DNA of 7,254 nucleotides, from NCBI GenBank assembly GCA_013139755.1, contig WTAG01000563.1:1-7254 (forward strand), in the 5' to 3' direction. This document shows positions 1 to 6,859 of this stretch, in pieces. The notes beneath the pieces are model-generated. The model had not been told where the DNA came from and made no database searches. It saw only the letters and a list, made by a program, of their open reading frames with translations. How positions within the stretch are numbered: the stretch's first letter is position 1; the number at the start of each line of letters is the position of its first letter. Source of the DNA: Methylomarinum sp. (lineage in GTDB: Bacteria; Pseudomonadota; Gammaproteobacteria; Methylococcales; Methylomonadaceae). The position numbers were made by a program, and so were the translations under genes.

Positions 1-538
1 GCGAACTGAACTGAGATGACAGCTTCATGGTGATGGGCAGGGAAACATGGCTACGTAACTCGGTTAATAAGTTTATATAACGATCTTCAACTTGTTGGCT
101 ACTCATTTCAATATCAGCAGCAATAAAATAGACATTTAGTTCCAGTGCATCAGTTCCGGCCTGTTGCAGCGCTTTGCCATACTCAATCCAGCCATCAGAA
201 TGTGTACCATTAAGGCTGGCGATAATAGGAATATCAAGCTGGGACTTTAGTTGCTGTAACTTTTGCAGATAACGATCCTGATAACTTGTAAATTCTACGG
301 GTGAGGGATGAAAGCTATCCGCTTCGGCATGACCTATGTCTTGTTGATGAAAAAACCGATCATGTCGTCTGGATTCAGCTTCTATGCCTTCTTCAAATAA
401 AGAGTGCATGACCAAGGCCGATGCACCGGCATCTTCAAGTTGTTTGGCGGAGTCCAGGTCTTTACTGAGTGGTGAGGCTGATGGTACCAGCGGGTTTTTG
501 AGTGTCAGGCCAAGATAGTCTGTGCTTAAGTTTGCCAT
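1..538 (-). CDS. Dihydroorotate dehydrogenase-like flavoprotein, 3' end outside the window
   Basis: Partial gene: 179 codons are visible from the ATG at 538 and the frame is open to the left edge; relatives are around 330 residues, so roughly the N-terminal half is present. Seen: an N-terminal NPLVPSASPLS segment (residues 15-25), an IIASLNG strand (105-111), ALELNVYF (131-138) and ITMKLS (169-174). These match the FMN-binding TIM barrel of class 1 dihydroorotate dehydrogenases, the lysine of MKLS being the usual FMN-contacting lysine. Known: this subgroup, annotated 'dihydroorotate dehydrogenase-like', is separate from the pyrimidine enzyme PyrD; its substrate is not established. The start follows the tail stop of nifJ (541-543) by 2 bases, and its Shine-Dalgarno AGGA (548-551) lies within the nifJ tail, so coupled translation with nifJ is likely. 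Inference: a redox partner of PFOR metabolism rather than pyrimidine synthesis. Confidence 0.85.
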   Translation of the reverse strand, partial: MANLSTDYLGLTLKNPLVPSASPLSKDLDSAKQLEDAGASALVMHSLFEEGIEAESRRHDRFFHQQDIGHAEADSFHPSPVEFTSYQDRYLQKLQQLKSQLDIPIIASLNGTHSDGWIEYGKALQQAGTDALELNVYFIAADIEMSSQQVEDRYINLLTELRSHVSLPITMKLSSQFSS

Positions 539-540
539 GT

Positions 541-699
541 CTATAATTCCTGTGATGTTTGTTTGCTTGTAGCCTTAACCGCTGCAACCTTGGCGCTGTC
601 GGACCAGTCCAGTTCAGCAAGTTGTTGGTAATAGTGATAGCGATGGTTGACATCACGTTGTGCCTGAGCCAAAAATCGTTCAGCATTTTCGGGGTGAGT
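541..699 (-). pseudogene. nifJ: Stranded C-terminal tail of nifJ beyond an in-frame amber codon
   Basis: Directly after the TAG at 700-702 the nifJ frame stays open for 52 codons and then stops at TAG (541-543). The translation begins THPENAERFLAQAQRDV, continues through HRYHYYQQLAEL and ends TSKQTSQEL. The HPE-x-AE-x-x-LAQAQ-x-DV pattern followed by an aromatic 'YQQLA' resembles the ordinary end of bacterial PFOR chains, so this is the natural C-terminus and not random read-through. With it the protein would be 1208 residues, within the usual NifJ range; without it 1155. There are no further stops or frameshifts, and the tail abuts the next gene with only 2 bases between, which argues that the disruption is very recent, artefactual, or tolerated by read-through. 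It has no start signal of its own. Confidence 0.8.
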
Positions 700-3600
700 C
701 TACCAAAGCATATCAAAACGTGTTTCGGTACGGATGAAGTCTTGATAGGGAATAGATGGTGGCTCAGAATCAAGATGCATTGGGTTTTTACCTTGTTTTA
801 TTTTGTTCGGATCAAAACGAAACAGAGGCCAATGACCACTTTTTACTGCTAGTTGCTGTTGCTGGTGATTGTTAGACAAGTCTATACCGTGAGCAATACA
901 GGGTGAGTAGGCAATAATCAATGACGGGCCTTGATGCGCTTCTGCTTCCAGAAAGGCACGTAATGTTTGAGTGTCTTTGCCCGCATAGGCGACATGAGCC
1001 ACGTAGACATTTTCATAATCCATGGCAAGCAGGGCGAGGTCTTTCTTGGCTGTTGCTTTACCGCTAGCAGAAAATTTGGCAACCGCACCGCGTGGCGTGG
1101 CTTTAGATGTTTGTCCGCCAGTGTTGGAATAGACTTCTGTATCTAAAACCAGAATATTGACATTACGACCGCTAGCCAGCACATGATCCAGTCCACCATA
1201 ACCGATATCATACGCCCAGCCATCACCACCGATGATCCAGACACTTTTTTTGCATAGGTTACCGGCGAGCTGTGTCAGTTTTGTTGCGGTAGGTGAGTCA
1301 ATGGATTGCAGTTGCTGACGTAACAGTTCAACACGCTGACGTTGCTCATATATACCGGCTTCACCGGATTGATTGGCATTAACTAGATCGTCAACCAGTT
1401 CGGAGTTCAGCTGTGGTTTCAGTTGCATTAACAATTCATGAGCATATTCACTGTGCTTATCTATAGCGACTCGGATACCCAGACCGAATTCGGCATTGTC
1501 TTCAAATAATGAGTTATTCCATGCAGGCCCATGACCTTCAGGGTTTTTAGTCCAAGGTGTAGTGGGCAAGTTACCGCCATAAATAGAAGAACAGCCCGTG
1601 GCATTAGCTACCACCATACGATCACCAAACAATTGGCTAGCGAGTTTGATATAGGGTGTTTCACCACAACCGGCACAGGCACCGGAAAATTCAAACAAAG
1701 GCTGCATTACCATGGAGCCTTTGATGGTGGCGACTTTGAGTTGTCGGCGATCATATTCCGGTAGTGACAAGAAATAATCCCAGTTTTGGCGTTCCGGCTG
1801 TCTTAGAGGCTGTATGTTTGCCATATTGAGTGCCTTGCGGCTAGCATTGGTTTTATCACGTATGGGACAAATATCAACACACAGACCACAGCCAGTACAA
1901 TCTTCGGGGGATACCTGATAACTCATTACCAGATCTGCTGGAAAATCTTTGCCCAATACCGGCGTATATTTGAATGTTTCTGGTACTTTTGCCAGATCAT
2001 TGATTGGAAATAGCTTGCTACGAATAACTGCATGGGGGCAGACCATGACACATTTGCCACATTGGGTGCATAAATCCGTTTCCCAAACCGGAATTTCCAG
2101 TGCCAGGTTGCGTTTTTCATAGGCGGCAGTACCTAATGGAAAGCTGCCATCGGCAGGAAAAAAACTGACAGGAATGGCGTTGCCCTGGCCAGCAATAATC
2201 TTGGCAGTAACCTTACGAACAAACTCTGGTGCTGATTCAGGTACGAGAGAATGTAACTCAATCTGGCTGGATATCTGCTGGGGAATGTTAATTAAGTGTA
2301 AATCAGCCAAGGTTTCATCAATGGCTTTGAAGTTTAATTCGACCATCCGTTTATTTTTTCTGCCATAGGTTTTTTCCACAGCGTGTTTGATAGCTGTAAT
2401 GGCTTTGTCTTTTGCTAAGATCCCTGAAATAGCAAAAAAGCAGGTTTGCATAATGGTATTGATGCGTTTTGCCATACCTGTTTTTTCTGCAACGGCGTAG
2501 GCATCAATGCTGTATACCTTGATCTGTTTGTCGATAATTTGCTGTTGCATTTTTTTTGTCAGCGTAGCCCAGACATCTTTAGCATCAGCTGGTGAGTTAA
2601 GCAGAAATACAGCACCGTCTGCCGCCATATCAAGCATGTTATAACGTTCTATGAAAACAGGTTGGTGACAGGCAACAAAGTTGGCATCGTTGTTAGCTAT
2701 CAGATAGCTAGAGTGGATGGGTTCAGAACCAAACCGCAGGTGCGAAATCGTAACCGCACCCGATTTTTTTGAATCATAAACAAAATAACCTTGCGCATAG
2801 AGTTCGGTACTATCACCAATAATTTTGATACTGTTTTTGTTGGCACTGACGGTACCATCACTGCCTAACCCATAAAATATGGCCTGAAAATTATTGTGAT
2901 GAGCATCGGTACGAAAATCTGGGTTCCAGTCCAGACTATGAAATTCAACATCATCATCAATGCCGATAGTGAAATGATTTTTCAGCTTAGCCTGGGTTAA
3001 ATGATCAAAAACAGCTTTGACCATGGCGGGTGTAAATTCCTTGGAAGAAAGTCCATAACGCCCACCAATAACTTTTGGTATTCCGATAAATTTATTTCCA
3101 TCAGAGCAACAATGTTGAGCAATCGCAGTTACCACATCTTTATATAGCGGTTCACCATCGGCACCGGGTTCTTTGGTGCGATCTAACACGGCTATGCGGC
3201 TGCAACTGGCAGGTAAAGCAGCGATTAATGCTTCAGCTGAAAATGGGCGATAAAACCTGACTTTAATCGTGCCAACAGATTCGCCCTGTTTAACTAGATA
3301 ATTAACGGTTTCTTCGACAGTTTCTGCGCCTGATCCCATCAGGATGATCACATGCTTGGCTTCCATGTCACCAATATAATCAAACAGCTGGTAATAGCGA
3401 CCGGTCAGTTTGGCAAAACGATCCATCGTCGCTTGCATGATGGCTGGCATATTGCTGTAATAGGGATTAACCGATTCACGTGCCTGAAAATAGACATCAG
3501 GGTTTTGCGAACTACCACGCAACACGGGGTGTTCAGGTGATAAACCACGGTTACGGTGTGCTTGCACCCAGTCATCGTTGATCATAGCATGATAGATACT

Positions 3601-4167
3601 GTCATCAAATGAGGTGATTTTGGCAATTTCATGCGAGGTACGAAAACCATCAAAAAAATGCAGAATAGGTATTCGGCTTTCCAGACTGGCAGCAGTAGCA
3701 ATTAATGCAAAGTCCATCACCTCTTGTGGTGAGTTTGCTGCCAGCATGGCAAAGCCCGTCATTCTGGCAGCCATAACATCGCTGTGATCACCAAAAATTG
3801 ATAAGGCCTGACAAGCCAGAGAGCGTGAAGCAATGTGGAATACTGTTGGCGTTAATTCACCGGCAATTTTGTACATATTGGGCAGCATCAACAGCAAACC
3901 TTGTGATGCGGTAAAGGTGGTGGTTAATGCTCCTGCCTGTAGTGCACCATGTATGGCTCCTGCTGCACCGCCTTCTGATTGCATTTCGATGATTTCTGGC
4001 ACAGTTCCCCAGAGATTGCTTTGACCACGAGAAGACCATTCGTCAGCTACTTCGCCCATGGGGGATGCAGGGGTGATGGGATAGATAGCAATAACTTCAT
4101 TCAGTTTATGAGCGACAGTGGCTGCTGCCTGGTTGCCATCTATCATTAACATTGTGGGTTTTGACAT
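700..4167 (-). CDS. nifJ: Pyruvate:ferredoxin (flavodoxin) oxidoreductase, single-chain PFOR, with premature amber stop
   Basis: Catalyses pyruvate + CoA + oxidised ferredoxin/flavodoxin to acetyl-CoA + CO2 + reduced carrier in the cytoplasm. The 1155 visible residues show the single-chain domain order: TPP pyrimidine domain with YPITP (29-33), E65 and R115; domain II with KEPGADGEPLYKDV (332-345); the gamma-type domain with GLGSDGTVSANKNSIK (433-448); the EKR linker motif (684-686); a two-cluster ferredoxin domain (C700, C703, C706, C710 and C757, C760, C763, C767); and the catalytic TPP domain with GDG (981-983) and N1015. The proximal-cluster cysteines C831, C834, C859 and C1090 have the same spacing (3, 25, 231) as recalled for Desulfovibrio africanus PFOR. 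Start: ATG with AAGG (4175-4178) seven bases upstream, 9 bases after amrA. Odd: TAG at 700-702 interrupts a frame that continues for 52 family-like codons. Direction in vivo (oxidation or pyruvate synthesis) and the carrier cannot be told from sequence; no nif genes are nearby, so nitrogen fixation is not implied. Confidence 0.95.
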   Translation of the reverse strand: MSKPTMLMIDGNQAAATVAHKLNEVIAIYPITPASPMGEVADEWSSRGQSNLWGTVPEIIEMQSEGGAAGAIHGALQAGALTTTFTASQGLLLMLPNMYKIAGELTPTVFHIASRSLACQALSIFGDHSDVMAARMTGFAMLAANSPQEVMDFALIATAASLESRIPILHFFDGFRTSHEIAKITSFDDSIYHAMINDDWVQAHRNRGLSPEHPVLRGSSQNPDVYFQARESVNPYYSNMPAIMQATMDRFAKLTGRYYQLFDYIGDMEAKHVIILMGSGAETVEETVNYLVKQGESVGTIKVRFYRPFSAEALIAALPASCSRIAVLDRTKEPGADGEPLYKDVVTAIAQHCCSDGNKFIGIPKVIGGRYGLSSKEFTPAMVKAVFDHLTQAKLKNHFTIGIDDDVEFHSLDWNPDFRTDAHHNNFQAIFYGLGSDGTVSANKNSIKIIGDSTELYAQGYFVYDSKKSGAVTISHLRFGSEPIHSSYLIANNDANFVACHQPVFIERYNMLDMAADGAVFLLNSPADAKDVWATLTKKMQQQIIDKQIKVYSIDAYAVAEKTGMAKRINTIMQTCFFAISGILAKDKAITAIKHAVEKTYGRKNKRMVELNFKAIDETLADLHLINIPQQISSQIELHSLVPESAPEFVRKVTAKIIAGQGNAIPVSFFPADGSFPLGTAAYEKRNLALEIPVWETDLCTQCGKCVMVCPHAVIRSKLFPINDLAKVPETFKYTPVLGKDFPADLVMSYQVSPEDCTGCGLCVDICPIRDKTNASRKALNMANIQPLRQPERQNWDYFLSLPEYDRRQLKVATIKGSMVMQPLFEFSGACAGCGETPYIKLASQLFGDRMVVANATGCSSIYGGNLPTTPWTKNPEGHGPAWNNSLFEDNAEFGLGIRVAIDKHSEYAHELLMQLKPQLNSELVDDLVNANQSGEAGIYEQRQRVELLRQQLQSIDSPTATKLTQLAGNLCKKSVWIIGGDGWAYDIGYGGLDHVLASGRNVNILVLDTEVYSNTGGQTSKATPRGAVAKFSASGKATAKKDLALLAMDYENVYVAHVAYAGKDTQTLRAFLEAEAHQGPSLIIAYSPCIAHGIDLSNNHQQQQLAVKSGHWPLFRFDPNKIKQGKNPMHLDSEPPSIPYQDFIRTETRFDMLW

Positions 4168-4176
4168 GTCTATACC

Positions 4177-4746
4177 TTAAATAAACTGGTTTGATCTGAA
4201 ACTTTCAGTGGTGTAACGATAGGCACGAAGATCATCAGACCAATAACTTGCCGGTAATCCCGCTTTAATTTTCAGGTGATGAACAAAATCAGTTGGCTTG
4301 GGTAAAGATTCCCATACTGATGGCAAAAATGTAGCTCGATGCCGACCATCATCTAGAATCAGTCCATCAATATCAGGACGTAGCTGTTTGATTAAATCAG
4401 CTTCAGATTGACAGGGTATTGCTTCAGATGGGCTGAGAATAGAAAGGTGAATACTAAGATCATTCAATTCATCTTCAGTTAACGGTGGGAATCGCGGATC
4501 TGAGAAAGCAGCTGCATAGCTGTTGTAAGCAATGTCTTCAATCAGTGGCCTGCACGCTTCTAACATGCCGATACAGCCTCGTAGTTGTCCATATTTTTCT
4601 AAGGTGACAAAAGTGGCGCGAAGTACCGTTAGCTCATCTTCTATTTCTGAAATATCTACAGGTAGGGGAGAGGCTTTTTTTAAACCATGTTCGATAGATG
4701 CTCTGGCAATATTTTTTAAAGTTTTTCGCTGACTATCAGTGAGCAT
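4177..4746 (-). CDS. amrA: AmmeMemoRadiSam system protein A (AMMECR1 family)
   Basis: A 189-residue protein, typical for bacterial and archaeal AMMECR1 homologues and nearly all of it the one domain. Seen: the hallmark LRGCIG at residues 55-60, preceded by FVTLEKYGQ, and FSDPRFPPLTEDEL (81-94), the second highly conserved block; also FLPSVWESLP around 144-153. No signal peptide or membrane segment. Known: the family includes the human AMMECR1 protein; its biochemical activity is not established, and in prokaryotes it recurs with a MEMO protein and a radical SAM enzyme. The start is fixed by a very strong GAGGAGG (4754-4760) seven bases upstream, inside the end of amrB. The ATG shares its A with the amrB TAA stop (TAATG), a classic termination-reinitiation junction. 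Its own TAA stop (4177-4179) overlaps the nifJ Shine-Dalgarno region, tying its expression to PFOR. Confidence 0.93.
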   Translation of the reverse strand: MLTDSQRKTLKNIARASIEHGLKKASPLPVDISEIEDELTVLRATFVTLEKYGQLRGCIGMLEACRPLIEDIAYNSYAAAFSDPRFPPLTEDELNDLSIHLSILSPSEAIPCQSEADLIKQLRPDIDGLILDDGRHRATFLPSVWESLPKPTDFVHHLKIKAGLPASYWSDDLRAYRYTTESFRSNQFI

Positions 4747-5549
4747 TAGGGTGCCTCCTCAAATAAATAAGCACCATATCCAACCACACTGTCTTTGCTG
4801 CCGGCAGTGTCCCCCGAGTTTCTTAAATCAATAATGGATGGGGTAAGTGTGTGTTGTTGAGCAAACTTGAGCAGGCCGTTGACACCAATACAGCCACAGG
4901 CATTATCTGAATGGATGGCATCAAAATCAAGTTCAATAATAGCTTGAGATGTGGCATTATCTAACTGTTGTGCTGTTTGATAGTCATGAAAGTGACTAAG
5001 ATCAGAGCTAATCACAATCAAAGTTTCAGGACCACCCCAGAGGGTTTCGATGACTTGTGCTACCAGTTCAGGGCTGGCATTGCCTGCGACAATGGGAATA
5101 ATGGAAAAATCATCTAATACTTGTTGTAAAAAGGGCAATTGAACTTCAACGCTATGTTCAGCCGCATGGGCTTGATCAAACACATGAACGCCATCGATAT
5201 GTAAAAGCTTAGCCTGAGATTCTTGGTCTAATGGGATGTCACCCAGTGGCGTTTCAAAATAATCTGCACTGCTAAGAGCCAAGCCATTAAAGCCAACGCG
5301 ATGTGATGGCCCAATGATGACAACATGTTTAATAATCTGCCGGACAGGTTGTAAATATTGATAGACACTGGCAGCAATTTCTCCCGAATAGATAAACCCA
5401 GCGTGAGGAACAATGATGGCTTTTGGGATATGTCGCTCGGGTGTTAATACGGCTTGAGCAAGTTGCTGGCTAACCATATCATGAAGGACATCAGGGTTAT
5501 CTGGATAAAATAAACCTGCAACAGCAGTGGGACGTGTATTTTTTTTCAT
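4746..5549 (-). CDS. amrB: AmmeMemoRadiSam system protein B (MEMO family)
   Basis: A 267-residue MEMO-family protein of usual length. Motifs in order: AGLFYP (11-16), VPHAGFIYSG (47-56), IIGPSH (78-83), EHSVEVQLPFLQ (131-142), SSDLSHF (181-187), NACGC (216-220) and NSGDTAGSKDSVVGYGA (244-260). H49, H83 and C218 correspond by position to the metal-binding His-His-Cys set described for human MEMO1; C220 is a nearby additional cysteine. The fold is related to class III extradiol dioxygenases, but the family's reaction is not settled. No signal peptide or membrane segment. The ATG is preceded by AGAGG (5556-5560) with a 6-base spacer. It is the first gene of the leftward set and faces amrS across a short divergent region; its TAA stop overlaps the amrA start by one base. 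Confidence 0.93.
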   Translation of the reverse strand: MKKNTRPTAVAGLFYPDNPDVLHDMVSQQLAQAVLTPERHIPKAIIVPHAGFIYSGEIAASVYQYLQPVRQIIKHVVIIGPSHRVGFNGLALSSADYFETPLGDIPLDQESQAKLLHIDGVHVFDQAHAAEHSVEVQLPFLQQVLDDFSIIPIVAGNASPELVAQVIETLWGGPETLIVISSDLSHFHDYQTAQQLDNATSQAIIELDFDAIHSDNACGCIGVNGLLKFAQQHTLTPSIIDLRNSGDTAGSKDSVVGYGAYLFEEAP

Positions 5550-5584
5550 TACAGACCTCTAATTAAAGGAGTAATATTGACCTT

Positions 5585-5613
5585 AGTATCCTGCTGGATT
5601 TGCATGATTGCAA
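5585..5613 (-). promoter_or_regulatory. Candidate sigma-70 promoter for the amrB-amrA-nifJ-DHOD operon
   Basis: On the minus strand TTGCAA (5608-5613, 4 of 6 to TTGACA) and GATACT (5585-5590, 4 of 6 to TATAAT) are separated by exactly 17 bases. Transcription would start near 5578, leaving a leader of about 28 bases before the amrB ATG at 5549. The match is moderate and is by-eye only; its position is sensible for the operon. The -35 overlaps the inverted repeat at 5600-5613, so a regulator bound there would interfere with or modify this promoter. Confidence 0.4.
5600..5613. promoter_or_regulatory. 14-base inverted repeat with FNR/CRP-type spacing
   Basis: The sequence TTGCA-TGAT-TGCAA has perfect 5-base arms and a 4-base centre. 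The arm length and spacing are those of FNR/CRP-superfamily sites (FNR: TTGAT-N4-ATCAA), although the inner half-site bases differ. Placement between the divergent genes and over the candidate leftward -35 supports an operator role. By chance a 5-base-arm repeat at some position in 100 bases is not rare, so this is only suggestive. Confidence 0.35.
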
Positions 5614-5646
5614 GATCTTTTTTAATGATAATGGCGAGGTGTGACG

Positions 5647-6744
5647 ATGAATAATAACGTTGGTACTAGCGAAACATTTCCTGATGCAGTAGAAACCCAA
5701 TATTGGCACTTACTTGATGATAATCGGATTCAGTGCGATCTCTGTCCCCGGTTTTGTAAATTACATGAAGGTCAGCGTGGTTTGTGTTTTATTCGCGCTA
5801 ATCAGAATAATGCCATTGTATTGACCTCTTGGGGACGTTCCAGTGGATTTGCTGTTGATCCGATAGAAAAAAAACCGCTTAATCATTTCTTACCAGGTAC
5901 ACCTGTACTTTCTTTTGGAACAGCGGGTTGCAATCTCGCTTGTAAATTCTGCCAGAACTGGGACATCAGTAAATCAAGAGAAATGGATTCATTGATGTCG
6001 AAAGCAACACCAGTAATGATTGCCGATAAGGCGAAGGAATTACATTGCCGCAGTGTCGCTTATACTTATAACGATCCGGTCATTTTTCACGAATATGCCA
6101 TTGATGTCGCTCAAGCTTGCACCGAGCAGGGTATTAAAAATGTCGCAGTGACAGCAGGCTATGTTTGCCCCGAACCTCGTGCAGAATTTTACCAGTATAT
6201 GGATGCGGCTAATGTTGACCTTAAGGCATTTACAGAAAGTTTCTATCACAAATTAACTGGCTCTCATCTACAACCCGTACTTGAGACACTAGAGTATATA
6301 AAGCATGAAACTAATGTCTGGCTGGAACTGACTACACTAATTATACCGGAAGAAAATGACTCTGAAGCTGAAATTCAGCAGATGACTCAGTGGGTAGTCG
6401 AGCATTTGGGGCCAGATGTACCGATGCATTTCTCGGTATTTCATCCTGACTGGAAAATGTTGAATAAATCATCAACACCACCAGAAACAGTCAAAAGAGC
6501 AAGGCAGATTGCATTAGATAATGGGGTGAAATATGCCTATGTAGGTAATATGCATGACAAGGCGGGGGACAGTACCTGGTGTCATCATTGTGGCGCATTG
6601 TTGATTGGGCGAGATTGGTATGAACTCAGCGAATGGCAGCTGACAGCAGACGGTAAATGTTTGGCTTGTGGTACCGAATGTGCCGGCATATTTGAATCTC
6701 AACCGGGAAACTGGGGGGCCAGACGATTGGCTGTGAATATTTAA
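5647..6744 (+). CDS. amrS: AmmeMemoRadiSam system radical SAM enzyme
   Basis: A 365-residue radical SAM protein (numbering from the ATG at 5647). The SAM/4Fe-4S motif is GCNLACKFCQNW, with C95, C99 and C102 in CxxxCxxC spacing. An N-terminal cysteine block CDLCPRFC...GQRGLC (C30, C33, C37, C47) and the VDPIEKKPLNHFLPGT segment (70-85) are typical of AmrS and of its relatives among pyruvate formate-lyase activating enzymes. YTYNDPVIFHEY (139-150) is another family block. The C-terminus has CHHCG (312-316) and CLACGTEC (338-345), a probable zinc-ribbon-like or extra cluster site. Substrate unknown. Start choice: GAGGTG (5636-5641) gives a good 5-base spacer to the ATG at 5647, whereas the in-frame GTG at 5641 lies inside that ribosome site; an in-frame TAA at 5629 rules out starts further up. 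Transcribed away from amrB/amrA, so the trio is split across a shared control region. Confidence 0.93.
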   Translation: MNNNVGTSETFPDAVETQYWHLLDDNRIQCDLCPRFCKLHEGQRGLCFIRANQNNAIVLTSWGRSSGFAVDPIEKKPLNHFLPGTPVLSFGTAGCNLACKFCQNWDISKSREMDSLMSKATPVMIADKAKELHCRSVAYTYNDPVIFHEYAIDVAQACTEQGIKNVAVTAGYVCPEPRAEFYQYMDAANVDLKAFTESFYHKLTGSHLQPVLETLEYIKHETNVWLELTTLIIPEENDSEAEIQQMTQWVVEHLGPDVPMHFSVFHPDWKMLNKSSTPPETVKRARQIALDNGVKYAYVGNMHDKAGDSTWCHHCGALLIGRDWYELSEWQLTADGKCLACGTECAGIFESQPGNWGARRLAVNI

Positions 6745-6777
6745 CCGACTATTTAGAAACGTGTATGAAAAAATTTC

Positions 6778-6794
6778 GGACAATTGCTTTGTCC
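6778..6794. repeat. Small hairpin after amrS, no U-tract
   Basis: GGACAA and TTGTCC form a 6-base-pair stem around a 5-base loop (TTGCT), 34 bases after the amrS stop. It is followed by ATATTATTG and not by a run of T on the plus strand, so it is not a convincing intrinsic terminator for amrS. On the minus strand a T-run follows after a few bases (6767-6776 region), but no minus-strand gene is seen to need it. Confidence 0.3.
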
Positions 6795-6859
6795 ATATTA
6801 TTGCGGCCTGTTATCTGTATTGAAGTTATGGATTCAGGTTAAATAAATCAAACTTAATT

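Larger units (their letters stand above)
5550..5646. promoter_or_regulatory. Divergent control region between amrB and amrS
   Basis: This 97-base gap separates the leftward amrB-amrA-nifJ-DHOD set from the rightward amrS. It contains ribosome sites for both flanking genes (AGAGG at 5556-5560 for amrB, GAGGTG at 5636-5641 for amrS), a candidate leftward promoter and a 14-base inverted repeat, listed separately. For amrS, TTGACC (5577-5582) is a fair -35 candidate, but only poor -10 matches follow at proper spacing (TTGCAT at 5600-5605); GATAAT (5627-5632) is a good -10 match but lies almost on the ribosome site. The rightward promoter is therefore unresolved. Confidence 0.6.

Noticed and set aside
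700..702. Amber codon as a pyrrolysine codon or reassigned TAG
   Set aside because: No pyl gene or suppressor tRNA is in the window, the position is not a catalytic site, and the same gene appears to use TAG as its natural stop at 541-543. If TAG were sense, the frame would also run five codons into the next gene before a TAA. Not excluded, but less likely than mutation, error or read-through.
462..773. A 103-codon minus-strand frame across the nifJ/DHOD junction
   Set aside because: It overlaps both the nifJ tail and the DHOD-like start in another frame, has no ribosome site and no recognisable motif; the nifJ tail frame explains the same bases far better.
700..4167. nifJ as evidence of a nitrogen-fixation locus
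   Set aside because: No nif structural, regulatory or assembly genes are near; the neighbours are AmmeMemoRadiSam and a DHOD-like gene, so a general PFOR role is the better reading.
5625..5654. Nine-codon upstream frame (ATG at 5625) overlapping the amrS start
   Set aside because: Its only nearby purine-rich sequence is weak, and short ATG-containing frames are expected by chance in AT-rich leaders; nothing points to regulation by it.
6765..6842. A 25-codon plus-strand frame starting MKKFRTIALSILLRPV
   Set aside because: It begins like a signal peptide but has no ribosome site, loses the hydrophobic pattern at RPV and is very short; it includes the small hairpin at 6778-6794. Kept only as a remote possibility of a leader peptide.
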